DNA of 64,000 bases from Bacteroidota bacterium. Lineage in GTDB: Bacteria > Bacteroidota > Bacteroidia > B-17B0 > Aurantibacillaceae. The position numbers and the translations under genes were made by a program. The stretch lies in the NCBI GenBank assembly GCA_013288385.1, contig JABDBZ010000001.1, positions 45,302-109,301 on the forward strand, read 5' to 3'. The notes below the pieces were generated by a model, which ran no database searches, was not told the origin of the DNA, and saw only the letters and a program-made list of their open reading frames with translations. Of the stretch, positions 8,854-17,577 are shown piece by piece (the first letter of the stretch is position 1; each line of letters begins with the position of its first letter).

Positions 8854-10119
8854 ATGCAAGTTTTTAAATTTGGAGGAGCATCAGTTAAAGATGCCGAATC
8901 AGTCATAAATGTTGGAACCATCCTCCGAAAATTTGCAGATCAAAAAACTGTTGTTGTGGTTTCAGCAATGGGAAAAACCACAAATAAACTAGAAGAATTA
9001 GTAAAAGCTTATTACTTTAAAACACCTCAGCTTTTGAATGCTTTTGAAGAAGTGAAGAATTATCATTTCTCTTTATTAAACAAATTAATTCCGGAAAAAG
9101 AAAATCCAATTTACAATGAATTAGAAAATGTTTTTGTTGAATTATTATGGGCAATAGAAGAAGAACCAGCGTTTTCATTTAACCATCATTACGATCAAAT
9201 TGTTTCTTTGGGAGAGATCTTATCTACAAAAATTATTTCCGCTTATTTAAATTATATTCATGTTTCAAATCAATGGATTGATGTTCGTGGGATTATCCAA
9301 ACAGATAACTCTTACAGAGAGGGTAAAGTAAATTATGAATTAAGTGAAACATTAGCGCAAACCCAACTCTTGCCTTTAGTAATTAAAAATAAATTAATAG
9401 TTACGCAAGGTTTTATTGGGGGTACATCAGAAAATTACACTACAACTTTAGGAAGAGAAGGAAGCGATTACACTGCATCTTTACTTGCTTTTTTTTTAAA
9501 TGCAGAAAAGGTTATTATTTGGAAAGATGTTCCCGGCGTGCTGAATGCCGATCCTAAATATTTCAAGAATACAAAAAAAATAAAAGAACTAACCTATCAT
9601 GATGCGATAGAATTAACATACTACGGCGCTTCCGTGATCCATCCTAAAACAATAAAACCACTTCAAAATAAAAGCATTCCCTTGTTTGTTAAGTCTTTCA
9701 TAAGTGCAGCAGAGGAAGGAACTGTAATCAAAGAATCTGATCAAAGATTAAATATTACAAGTTACATTTTTAAAACAGATCAAATATTAATTTCCATTCA
9801 ACCCAAAGATTTTAGTTTTATTGCAGAAGATAATCTGAGTATCATTTTTAGTTTACTTTCAAAAAACGGAGTTAAAGTAAATATGATGCAAAACTCTGCG
9901 ATAAGTTTTAGTATATGTATTGACAATGATGATTTTAAAATAGAGCCTTTACTCGAATCCTTAAATGATCAATTCAAAGTATTGTATAATACGGAAGTTC
10001 AGTTAATGACCATTAGGAATTACAATGATGAAATTGTCGCAAAATTATCTGAAGGTAAAATTATTTTAATGGAACAAAGAAGTAGAAATACACACCAAAT
10101 GATTATTAAATCGGAGTAA
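8854..10119 (+). CDS. lysC: Aspartate kinase (monofunctional)
   Basis: Phosphorylates L-aspartate, the first step toward lysine, threonine and methionine. The 421-residue protein begins with the kinase motif VFKFGGASVKDAE (residues 3-15) and keeps the catalytic and nucleotide-binding stretches TQGFIGGTSE, TLGREGSDYTASL and VPGVLNADPK. The C-terminal part is a regulatory ACT-type region (FSFIAEDNLSIIFSLLSKNGVKVNMMQNSAISFSI), slightly shorter than in E. coli LysC. It is not fused to homoserine dehydrogenase. It stands alone between the secG terminator and the porP promoter. The isozyme is not certain; the enzyme family is. Confidence 0.9.
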   Translation: MQVFKFGGASVKDAESVINVGTILRKFADQKTVVVVSAMGKTTNKLEELVKAYYFKTPQLLNAFEEVKNYHFSLLNKLIPEKENPIYNELENVFVELLWAIEEEPAFSFNHHYDQIVSLGEILSTKIISAYLNYIHVSNQWIDVRGIIQTDNSYREGKVNYELSETLAQTQLLPLVIKNKLIVTQGFIGGTSENYTTTLGREGSDYTASLLAFFLNAEKVIIWKDVPGVLNADPKYFKNTKKIKELTYHDAIELTYYGASVIHPKTIKPLQNKSIPLFVKSFISAAEEGTVIKESDQRLNITSYIFKTDQILISIQPKDFSFIAEDNLSIIFSLLSKNGVKVNMMQNSAISFSICIDNDDFKIEPLLESLNDQFKVLYNTEVQLMTIRNYNDEIVAKLSEGKIILMEQRSRNTHQMIIKSE

Positions 10120-10184
10120 AGTCATTATCTGTCTAATTTCACATTTTTAAATGTTAAAATTTTAACAAAATATTAACCCAATTA

Positions 10185-10215
10185 TTTGTTTTTTAAAATT
10201 GTTTAACTAATTTAG
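10185..10215 (+). promoter_or_regulatory. Promoter of the porP-gldKLMN cluster
   Basis: TTTG at 10185-10188, a 19-base spacer and TAATTTAG at 10208-10215 match the Bacteroidota promoter TTTG-N19-TAnnTTTG in all but one -7 position. Transcription would begin near 10220, giving a leader of about 48 bases before the porP ATG. Confidence 0.6.
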
Positions 10216-10267
10216 CACCCTAGGTACATTGAGTAAAAGTGTGCTTACAATTATTTAATAAAAAAAT

Positions 10268-11230
10268 ATGAGAAAATTAATTACCAAAGTTAGTCTTGCA
10301 TTAGCAGGTTTTTCAGGTGTTTTAATGGCACAGCAAGATCCTCAATTTACACAGTTTATGAATAATAAATTGATGTATAATGCTGGTTATGCAGGTACTT
10401 CCAACCAGGTTTGCGGGGTTTTACAATTTCGTCAACAGTGGACAAGTTTTACAGGTGCACCTCAATCATTTGCATTAAGTGCTGATATGCGTATTCCAAA
10501 CTTGCCATTAGGCGTAGGATTAAACGTAATGCAAGATGCAATTGGTCCAATGAAAACATTATTTTTAAGAGTACCGGTTTCATACAATTTGCCTTTAGCT
10601 GGTGGTACTCTTGGTATAGGTTTAGACTTTGGTATGCTTCAAAAGCAAATTAATACAACTTGGATTACTCCTGATGTTGGTTCAATTGATACTCACATTC
10701 CTGGTCAATACGATTATGGAACAAACCCTAATTTAAATAAAGTTACATATGACGTTGGTTTTGGCGCTTTTTACCAAATCCCAAATAAATTATATATCGG
10801 TTTATCTTCTACCCATTTACCTGCTCAAGTTTTAAATTCAAGTGGTGATGTGCAATATCAATTGACCCGTCACTATTATTTTATGGCTGGTTATCATTTT
10901 GCTTTAGATCCTAGAAACGAGTTAATTCCTAACATTATGGTTCGCTCAGATATTGCTGCTACTGTTATTGATTTAAATTTAACTTATATGTGGAATAAAC
11001 AACTTATTGCTGGTGTAAGTTATCGTAATCAAGATGCGGTTGCTCCTATGATTGGTTACCAATATTTTACCCCAAGAGGAATGTCTATTAAAGGAGTTTA
11101 CTCTTATGACATTACTTTATCTAAATTGAAGGGCTATTCAAGTGGTTCACATGAAATTACACTCGGTGTTTGCTATACAATTAAGCAAAAGAAAATGTCG
11201 AGCTATGGTGATGACAGATTTTTAAATTAA
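10268..11230 (+). CDS. porP: Type IX secretion system membrane protein PorP/SprF family
   Basis: Outer-membrane protein of the T9SS. The signal peptide (to about residue 21, cut after VLMA) is followed by the family hallmark QQDPQFTQFMNNKLMYNAGYAGTS and alternating beta-strand sequence to the end of the 320 residues. The C-terminus SSGSHEITLGVCYTIKQKK is typical. It heads the gldKLMN cluster, where family members partner GldK and the outer-membrane ring. A second family member begins at 63853. Confidence 0.93.
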   Translation: MRKLITKVSLALAGFSGVLMAQQDPQFTQFMNNKLMYNAGYAGTSNQVCGVLQFRQQWTSFTGAPQSFALSADMRIPNLPLGVGLNVMQDAIGPMKTLFLRVPVSYNLPLAGGTLGIGLDFGMLQKQINTTWITPDVGSIDTHIPGQYDYGTNPNLNKVTYDVGFGAFYQIPNKLYIGLSSTHLPAQVLNSSGDVQYQLTRHYYFMAGYHFALDPRNELIPNIMVRSDIAATVIDLNLTYMWNKQLIAGVSYRNQDAVAPMIGYQYFTPRGMSIKGVYSYDITLSKLKGYSSGSHEITLGVCYTIKQKKMSSYGDDRFLN

Positions 11231-11271
11231 AACGAAACCTTTTTATTTAATTATCGTTGAAACCACTTACA

Positions 11272-11330
11272 ACTAACAATAACTGTTAATAACTTTTTAA
11301 CACGAAACATTTGTAACTTTTATTGTTAGT
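11272..11330 (+). promoter_or_regulatory. Inverted repeat in the porP-gldK gap
   Basis: ACTAACAATAA (11272-11282) and TTATTGTTAGT (11320-11330) are perfect 11-base inverted copies separated by 37 bases, just before gldK. No T-run follows, so it is not a standard terminator. It may be an mRNA-stabilising hairpin, an attenuator or a protein-binding site. Confidence 0.45.
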
Positions 11331-11350
11331 GGTGTTATAAAAAAAAGAAT

Positions 11351-12895
11351 ATGAAAAAACTACTGATATTAGCTTCGTTTATAGCCGTTATAGTCGGTTG
11401 TAATAAACACAGTGCTGAATTAGTTGGCGTAGTTGGCCGCGAGAAGTGGTACCAACCAGATCCATTTGGTACTCTTTACATTCCTATGGGCTCATATCAC
11501 ATGGGGCCAGATGATGAAGAAGCTCCTATGGCTCACACAACCAAATCAAAAATGGTTTCGGTACAAGCTTTTTATATTGATGATTCCGAAATTTCAAATA
11601 ACGAGTACCGTCAGTTTGTATACTGGGTTCGTGATTCAATAGCTCGTAAATTATTGGCTTTTGGTTCAAACGGAGATGCGGAAGACTATCAAATATCTCA
11701 AGATGATTATTTAGCAGTTTGGCCGGTTTTCAAGGGTGATAATAACTTACAAGATCCATATATTAACTGGGATAAAAAGATCAATTGGGAAAGTGCTGAC
11801 GATGATTATCGTGCAGATCTTCAACCAATGTATCTTCCTGAAGGAGAACGTTTTTATAACCGTAAAGAAATTGATACCCGTAAATTAAATTACGAATATT
11901 ATAGAATAGATATTAGGTTAGCAGCTTCAAAAACAAATCGTTTCCGTTCAAATAAATCTTCTGACGTTCAAGATGCTGCACATGATTATAAGAAAGCTGA
12001 TTATCCTAACGGTGTGAATTTAAATGATGGCCAAAATGGTGCACCGGGTGGAGTTTCTACTGCTGTTGGAGATCCTGCAAAAGATAGTAAGACTTTAGGT
12101 ACATATAATGTAAAAGATCAGGAATCGATTGGTGCTAATAACTATAGAGAAAGAGTTAGAAATGGTGTAGATCGTTCAGTATTCATTATTAAGGACATTA
12201 TAAACGTTTACCCTGATACTTTAGCTTGGGTTCATGATTATACTTATTCATTTAATGAGCCTTTAACTAATATGTATTTCTGGCATCCAGCTTATGATGA
12301 TTATCCTGTTGTAGGTGTAACTTGGAAACAAGCTCGTGCATTCTCAATTTGGAGATCTTTATTATTAAACAATTTCTTAATGGGAACAGGTCAATCAATC
12401 GTAAATGATTTCCGTTTACCAACTGAAAGTGAATGGGAATATGCTGCTCGTGGTGGTCTTGATAAATCTCCATACCCTTGGGGCGGTCCTTATATCCGTA
12501 ACTCACGTGGATGTTTCTTAGGTAACTTTAAACCAATGCGTGGTTCATATATTGATGATGGTGGTTTCCATTCAGTTTACATTTATTCATATAATCCTAA
12601 TGATTTTGGTTTATATTGTATGGCAGGTAACGTTTCAGAGTGGACAAGTAATGCTTTTGATGAATCAGCTTACGACTTCCAACATGATTTAAATCCTGAT
12701 TATGTTTATGAAGCGCAAGATAAAGATGCCAATGTACTAAAACGTAAAGTAATTCGTGGTGGTAGCTGGAAAGACGTTGGTTATTTCTTACAAACAAGTG
12801 CAAGGCAATATGAATATCAGGATACTGCTAAATGTTACTTAGGTTTCCGGAATGTAATGACTTATTTAGGTCGTGCTAAAGGAGATGAAATTTAG
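11351..12895 (+). CDS. gldK: Gliding motility / T9SS lipoprotein GldK (PorK)
   Basis: Outer-membrane lipoprotein that forms the periplasmic T9SS ring with GldN. The signal peptide ends in the lipobox VIVGC with Cys17. From about residue 40 the 514-residue chain is a formylglycine-generating-enzyme/SUMF-like fold: YIPMGSYHMG, FYIDDSEISNNEYRQFV, FRLPTESEWEYAARGG, NVSEWTSNAFD, VIRGGSWKD and the closing YLGFRNVM. Family members in this role are structural, not sulfatase-activating. A long insertion (about residues 115-290), rich in charged and aromatic residues, is usual for GldK. It follows porP and precedes gldL. Confidence 0.96.
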   Translation: MKKLLILASFIAVIVGCNKHSAELVGVVGREKWYQPDPFGTLYIPMGSYHMGPDDEEAPMAHTTKSKMVSVQAFYIDDSEISNNEYRQFVYWVRDSIARKLLAFGSNGDAEDYQISQDDYLAVWPVFKGDNNLQDPYINWDKKINWESADDDYRADLQPMYLPEGERFYNRKEIDTRKLNYEYYRIDIRLAASKTNRFRSNKSSDVQDAAHDYKKADYPNGVNLNDGQNGAPGGVSTAVGDPAKDSKTLGTYNVKDQESIGANNYRERVRNGVDRSVFIIKDIINVYPDTLAWVHDYTYSFNEPLTNMYFWHPAYDDYPVVGVTWKQARAFSIWRSLLLNNFLMGTGQSIVNDFRLPTESEWEYAARGGLDKSPYPWGGPYIRNSRGCFLGNFKPMRGSYIDDGGFHSVYIYSYNPNDFGLYCMAGNVSEWTSNAFDESAYDFQHDLNPDYVYEAQDKDANVLKRKVIRGGSWKDVGYFLQTSARQYEYQDTAKCYLGFRNVMTYLGRAKGDEI

Positions 12896-12963
12896 TAGAT
12901 TAATTTAAAACACAAAACACAAACAAATAAAACAAATCACTAACAAACACAAAACACATCACT

Positions 12964-13755
12964 ATGAGTAAATTAGGAAAAGTAACGGGCTTCAAGAGAT
13001 ACTTACACTTAGCGTCTTGCTTCGGCGCGGCAATCGTAATTATAGGAGCGTTATTTAAAATTATGCACTGGCCTGGAGCTTCTGCAGCCCTTATTGGAGG
13101 ATTAGGTACTGAGGCTGTACTATTTTGTTTATTCGGTATTGATATTCCCCATGAGGAGGTTGATTGGACGTTAGCTTATCCTGAGTTAGCGGGAATGGGT
13201 CACGAAGAAATTCCTGAAGGACATTCAAGTTTACCTATATCACAGCAATTAGATAAAATGTTGGAAGAAGCTAAAATTGGTCCAGACTTGATTGAAAGTT
13301 TGGGAACTGGTATGAAAACTTTAAGTGATTCAGCAAATAAAATTGGGGATATTAGTGACGCGCATAGTGCTACAAGCGAATATGTATCAAGTGTTAAGGC
13401 TGCTTCACAAAACGTTTCTACATTAGCTGACACCTATAAAAGTGCCGCGAAATCGATGGAAGATCTTGCAAATTCAAATGATGCAGGTTATTCAATTGGT
13501 GAATCATTAAATAAAGTTTCTAAAAACTTATCTGCTTTAAATGCAACTTATGAGTTACAATTACAAGGCAGCAAAGATCATTTAGATGCAACTAGCAAAT
13601 TCTATGATGGTTTACATGACTTAATGAAGAACTTAAATGATTCAGTTGAAGATACACGTAAGTACCGTCAGGAAATGTCTTCATTATCAACTAACTTAAC
13701 TGCATTAAATACGATTTATGGCAATATGTTAAGTGCAATGAATTACAATAAATAA
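12964..13755 (+). CDS. gldL: Gliding motility / T9SS motor protein GldL (PorL)
   Basis: Inner-membrane stator-like protein that, with GldM, converts proton motive force to rotation. Two transmembrane helices lie at about residues 14-33 (LHLASCFGAAIVIIGALFKI) and 38-58 (GASAALIGGLGTEAVLFCLFG). They are followed by the conserved IPHEEVDWTLAYPEL and a long helical cytoplasmic region. At 263 residues the length is normal. The 68-base leader from gldK is made almost only of A and C (ACAAAACACAAAC-type runs), unstructured sequence likely to aid initiation without a Shine-Dalgarno. A perfect 34-bp palindrome follows the gene. Confidence 0.96.
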   Translation: MSKLGKVTGFKRYLHLASCFGAAIVIIGALFKIMHWPGASAALIGGLGTEAVLFCLFGIDIPHEEVDWTLAYPELAGMGHEEIPEGHSSLPISQQLDKMLEEAKIGPDLIESLGTGMKTLSDSANKIGDISDAHSATSEYVSSVKAASQNVSTLADTYKSAAKSMEDLANSNDAGYSIGESLNKVSKNLSALNATYELQLQGSKDHLDATSKFYDGLHDLMKNLNDSVEDTRKYRQEMSSLSTNLTALNTIYGNMLSAMNYNK

Positions 13756-13757
13756 TT

Positions 13758-13791
13758 AATATTTACTCTGCTTTAAAGCAGAGTAAATATT
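13758..13791 (+). repeat. Perfect 34-bp palindrome between gldL and gldM
   Basis: The two 17-base halves (13758-13774 and 13775-13791) are exact reverse complements, centred on TTTAAA. The motif starts 3 bases after the gldL stop and ends 43 bases before the gldM ATG. The stem has a GC-rich middle (CTCTGC) and AT-rich ends, with only a short T-run after it. It could be a leaky terminator or an mRNA-processing or stabilising hairpin within the operon. Confidence 0.8.
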
Positions 13792-13834
13792 TTCATAAAA
13801 AACTTAGTATTAAACTTTAAAGAAATTATAAAAA

Positions 13835-15481
13835 ATGGGCGGAGGCAAAGAAACCCCTAGACAGAAGATGATTGGTATGATGTACTTAGTACTCACTGCA
13901 CTTTTGGCTATGAACGTATCAAAACAAATTTTGAAGGGTTACGTAACTGTAAACGAGAGTATGGAGAAAAGTAAGGCAAACCTTACCGCTAATAATAAGC
14001 GTGTTATGGATGCTTTTCAAAATACAATTAATGGTAACCCTGCTGCAAAACCTTATTACGACAAAGCTGTAGAAGCTGAAGCAAAAATAAATGAGGTTGT
14101 AAAGTATATCGATGGTTTGAAAAAAATAGTATTTGAGGAAACTGAGAAACTTGGTGGTGGAGATACTATGCAATTGAGATTTGCTGCATCACTTGATAAT
14201 TATGATATGCCAACTCATATTTTAATTGGAGCCGATGCTGCTGCACCCGAAGACAAACCAAATTCTGCATTAGAACTGAAGAGAAAAATGAATACATTAA
14301 TGGATGGTTTAATAACTCAGTTGAATGCAATGCAACAAGATAAAAAAACCAGATTTTTACCTGAGATCTACGAAAATCTAAAGAAGAAATTTGAAAGCAT
14401 GAAGCCCCACGATAGTGGTGCCGAAGAAGATGGCATTAAAATGACTTGGGATGTTGAAAATTTTTATCACTTACCAGAAGCTGCTGTTATTACTAATTTA
14501 AATAAAATGCAAGCCGATTTAAAAAATCTGGATGCTGAAATTTTAGGCGAATATAGTGCGGCTAGTGGTAAATTGGCTATTAAATTCGATCGCTTAAATG
14601 CTAAAGTTATTGCTCCATCATCATATATTCAAGCAGGTCAACCATACAAAGCAGATATCTTTTTAGCTGCTTCTTCAAGTGCTATGACTGCTGACATGAT
14701 GCAGGTATTGCTTGGTGCAGACTCTGCTACTGGTGCAGGTGGAACGCCTATGCCAATTGAAGGTGGTATGGGTAAATTTGAAGTTGGGACAAGTGGTCAA
14801 GGCGAACAAACTTATAAAGGTATCATTAAATTTAAAAAACCAGATGGAAGTTTTGATAATTATCCTTTTCAAGCATCATACATGGTAGCTGCTCCTGCAG
14901 TTGCAGTTGCTGCAGAAAAAATGAACGTATTATATATTGGTGTTCCAAATCCAATTGCAGTTTCTGCAGCTGGTGTTTCGCCAACAGATTTACAAGTAAG
15001 TTTCAGTGGTTGCGGCGCAACAAAAACAGGTGGTCAAGGTGGTAAATTTATTGTAAATGCTACAACTCCCGGAACATTGATTATTTCTGTATCAGCTAAA
15101 ACTAAAGATGGTACTAAACCTCAAGGCCCTCCAGTAAAATTCCGTGTAAAGAAAATTCCAGATCCAGTTGCTAAAGTGGGTGGTAAGTCTGGTAACGTGG
15201 ATATGAAGAAAGTTGAATTAAGTCAAATTGGTGGTGTAGTTGCTGATTTACCTGGTTTTGACTTTGATGCCAAATTCGTTGTTATCTCTTTTGAATTAAC
15301 TGCTGTTGTAAAAGGTGCTTTAAAATCTGAAGTTTGTAGCGGGAATAGTCTTTCAGGTGGCGCACGCGCTATTTTAGCATCAGCTGGTGTTGGAAGTAAA
15401 ATATTTGTTGAAAACGTTAAGGCTAAAGGACCAGATGGGTCTATTAGAAATATACCTGGTGTTACAATAAAAGTAAAATAA
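13835..15481 (+). CDS. gldM: Gliding motility / T9SS motor protein GldM (PorM)
   Basis: Spans the periplasm and links the inner-membrane GldL motor to the GldK/GldN ring. The N-terminus GGGKETPRQKMIGMMYLVLTALLAMNVSKQ carries the single transmembrane helix (about residues 12-30) with the conserved Gly/Arg-rich lead-in. A helical domain with KPYYDKAVEAEAKI follows, then beta-rich domains that begin near VIAPSSYIQAGQPYKADIFLA. The C-terminal domain ends with FVENVKAKGPDGSIRNIPG. At 548 residues it is of usual length. Confidence 0.96.
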   Translation: MGGGKETPRQKMIGMMYLVLTALLAMNVSKQILKGYVTVNESMEKSKANLTANNKRVMDAFQNTINGNPAAKPYYDKAVEAEAKINEVVKYIDGLKKIVFEETEKLGGGDTMQLRFAASLDNYDMPTHILIGADAAAPEDKPNSALELKRKMNTLMDGLITQLNAMQQDKKTRFLPEIYENLKKKFESMKPHDSGAEEDGIKMTWDVENFYHLPEAAVITNLNKMQADLKNLDAEILGEYSAASGKLAIKFDRLNAKVIAPSSYIQAGQPYKADIFLAASSSAMTADMMQVLLGADSATGAGGTPMPIEGGMGKFEVGTSGQGEQTYKGIIKFKKPDGSFDNYPFQASYMVAAPAVAVAAEKMNVLYIGVPNPIAVSAAGVSPTDLQVSFSGCGATKTGGQGGKFIVNATTPGTLIISVSAKTKDGTKPQGPPVKFRVKKIPDPVAKVGGKSGNVDMKKVELSQIGGVVADLPGFDFDAKFVVISFELTAVVKGALKSEVCSGNSLSGGARAILASAGVGSKIFVENVKAKGPDGSIRNIPGVTIKVK

Positions 15482-15546
15482 CATGATTGAAATAGGAGTG
15501 TAACTTCTGTTGAATTAAGCGTTATAAAGAAATAAAATAAAAACAC

Positions 15547-16389
15547 ATGACAAGAAGTATTTTAATAGTAATGGCTCTTCTTTCTTTCGGAATGTTATTT
15601 CCGCAAGGTCCAACTATTTTTAGTAATGGTGATTACAAAGATGGTATTTACGACAAAGAAAATGCTGTGAACAGAAAGTTCATTCCTTATACGCATCTTC
15701 GTGAAGGTGATGTTACATGGGAAAAACGTGTGTGGCGTGAGCTTGATATGCGTGAAAAACAAAATCAAGTTTTATATTATCCAACCGAAGATCTTACTGG
15801 AAGAAAATCATTGTTTCAAGTATTAGCAAAATACATATTGAATGGAACTTTACTTGCATTTGATTCTGAAGAATTTATTGTACCCTATGAGTTGTCCGCA
15901 GTTCGAGATAAAATTAAGAAATGTGACTCATTAGAGCAAAGTAATGTGGATGCAGAAGGTAATGAGATTTTAACTAAAGTATTTACTTGTGATTCAACTT
16001 CTATCTATGCTAAAATCCGTTCTTATAGGTTAAAAGAAGATTGGTTCTTTGATAAGCAAAAATCAGTTTTAGAAGTGCGTATTATTGGAATGGGTGTATT
16101 TACTTATGATGAAGAGAAAGAAGCTGTAAGAGAGCAATTTTGGGTTTATTTCCCTGCTTGCAGACCTTTATTTGCAAAGCATGAAGTGTTTAACACCAAG
16201 AATGATAGCGAGCGCAGAACTTTTGAGGATATTTTTTGGAAACGGCAGTTTTCAAGTAATATTACAAAAGAAACAAATGTTTATGACCGTGCAATAATGC
16301 AATATGCGAGAGGAATAGATGCTTTATTAGAAAGCGATCGTATTAAAGGCGATATTTTTAGATGGGAACATGATTTATGGCATTTCTAA
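15547..16389 (+). CDS. gldN: Gliding motility / T9SS ring protein GldN (PorN)
   Basis: Periplasmic protein that forms the ring with GldK. The 280-residue chain has a signal peptide (MTRSILIVMALLSFGMLFPQ) and the family motifs FIPYTHLREGDVTWEKRVWRELDMREKQN, EDWFFDKQKSVLEVRIIGM and VYFPACRPLFAKHEVFN. The ending FEDIFWKRQFSSNITKE is also typical. It is the last gene of the T9SS cluster and is followed by a strong terminator. Confidence 0.95.
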   Translation: MTRSILIVMALLSFGMLFPQGPTIFSNGDYKDGIYDKENAVNRKFIPYTHLREGDVTWEKRVWRELDMREKQNQVLYYPTEDLTGRKSLFQVLAKYILNGTLLAFDSEEFIVPYELSAVRDKIKKCDSLEQSNVDAEGNEILTKVFTCDSTSIYAKIRSYRLKEDWFFDKQKSVLEVRIIGMGVFTYDEEKEAVREQFWVYFPACRPLFAKHEVFNTKNDSERRTFEDIFWKRQFSSNITKETNVYDRAIMQYARGIDALLESDRIKGDIFRWEHDLWHF

Positions 16390-16404
16390 TCTGAAACAAA
16401 ATTT

Positions 16405-16436
16405 AAACCCCGATTCTTTTGGATCGGGGTTTTTTT
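16405..16436 (+). terminator. Intrinsic terminator of the gld cluster
   Basis: AAACCCCGATTC pairs with GGATCGGGGTTT around a TTTT loop and is followed by seven T. It is 16 bases after the gldN stop. Confidence 0.9.
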
Positions 16437-16593
16437 ATTGTGATTAATTTGTGCGAAGATTATATAAAACTTACTTTATTACTACTATAAGAATGGGTTC
16501 TTGAGTCTTAGAGGAAAGAAAACAGCTAAGTTATGATGAATAAAAGGGTCTTTCTTAATTGAAGAGTAAGAGAAACAATTAAGGATATCCATA

Positions 16594-16624
16594 AATAAAA
16601 AACCCCAGCTGTTAGCCGGGATTT
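16594..16624 (-). terminator. Intrinsic terminator of the lipoprotein gene at 16652
   Basis: On the minus strand AAAUCCCGGC pairs with GCUGGGGUUU around UAACA, using two G-U wobbles that pair only in this orientation, and a T-run follows. The stretch between it and the gldN terminator (about 16437-16593) shows nothing I can support. Confidence 0.75.
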
Positions 16625-16651
16625 ATACTTAATAATTAAGAGAAGTTCTTT

Positions 16652-17515
16652 CTACTTTGTCAATTTATCTCTCAAGGCGTATATCTTTTCGCTTATCGAT
16701 TTAAATTTGGCTGCTGTTATATCTTCAGCTTTTTTAATGTCATTAATCTCTTTATGAATTACTTTGAAATCTGCATTCAAATCAACTGCTTCTTTTTTAT
16801 CTTTATAATCTTCCATCATAATAATTAAATTATTCAAATGGAATCGTTGTTCCCATAAATGCTTATAAACCTTTGCCTTAATTGCCTCATCAGTTGTAGA
16901 TTCAGCCATTTTACAAGTTAAATACAAGCTTTCCACCCATGAACCTGAAAAGACTACAGCTGCTGTATATAAACGCTCATTGGTTCTTAAATAACCATCA
17001 CTTTTAATGAGAATCTCATCTAAAATACGAAGTAAAGAATCTTTTATAGCAATATTTTGTTCCGCTCTTTTACCAACCATTTGATCAATGGCTCCTTTTA
17101 ATCCCAAACCATCAGAAGCAATTAAAACGGTTTTCATGTATTTTAAAACATCTTCTCCATTTTGGTGAACAATTGCATAAGCCATATCAATATTATAGAT
17201 ACCTAAATTAACCGCTTTCGAAAACTCAGTACTATATGTTTTTGCCTTTTTTGTATCGTTTAAAAATGCATTATTATAATCTACTCCCCATGTTGAAAGT
17301 TCATTCATGCTTTGTGCTGGAGATGGAATGTTTGCTAAAGCAAAATCGAACTTAAATTTGGTGCCATCATCAACCGTTACGGGTGTGGTGTCTTTAACAG
17401 TAACTGTTGAGCTATCTGTTGCAAGTCCCTTATCTTCTTGTGTTGTTTCATGTCCACATGATGCTAAAAGCAATGTGGTTACTGTAAGACAAATAAATTG
17501 GTTAGATTTTTTCAT
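16652..17515 (-). CDS. Hypothetical lipoprotein, helical
   Basis: I do not recognise the family. The 287-residue protein has a signal peptide with lipobox LASC and Cys20 as the likely lipidated residue. A serine/threonine-rich spacer (residues about 25-50) follows, then an almost entirely helical domain (NELSTWGVDYNNAFLNDTKKAKTYSTEFSKAVNLGIYNIDMAYAIV; LRILDEILIKSDGYLRTNERLYTAAVVFSGSWVESLYLTCKMA). It should be exported and anchored in a membrane. It has its own promoter and terminator, so it is a single-gene unit. Confidence 0.8.
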   Translation of the reverse strand: MKKSNQFICLTVTTLLLASCGHETTQEDKGLATDSSTVTVKDTTPVTVDDGTKFKFDFALANIPSPAQSMNELSTWGVDYNNAFLNDTKKAKTYSTEFSKAVNLGIYNIDMAYAIVHQNGEDVLKYMKTVLIASDGLGLKGAIDQMVGKRAEQNIAIKDSLLRILDEILIKSDGYLRTNERLYTAAVVFSGSWVESLYLTCKMAESTTDEAIKAKVYKHLWEQRFHLNNLIIMMEDYKDKKEAVDLNADFKVIHKEINDIKKAEDITAAKFKSISEKIYALRDKLTK

Positions 17516-17540
17516 TTTATTAATTCGAATTTAGGTTCAA

Positions 17541-17570
17541 CAAATATATTACTTTTGTTCATATTTCAAA
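17541..17570 (-). promoter_or_regulatory. Promoter of the lipoprotein gene
   Basis: On the minus strand TTTG (17570-17567), an 18-base spacer and TATATTTG (17548-17541) match the Bacteroidota consensus at every defined position. Transcription would start near 17534, about 19 bases before the ATG at 17515. Confidence 0.7.
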
Positions 17571-17577
17571 CGAATTG

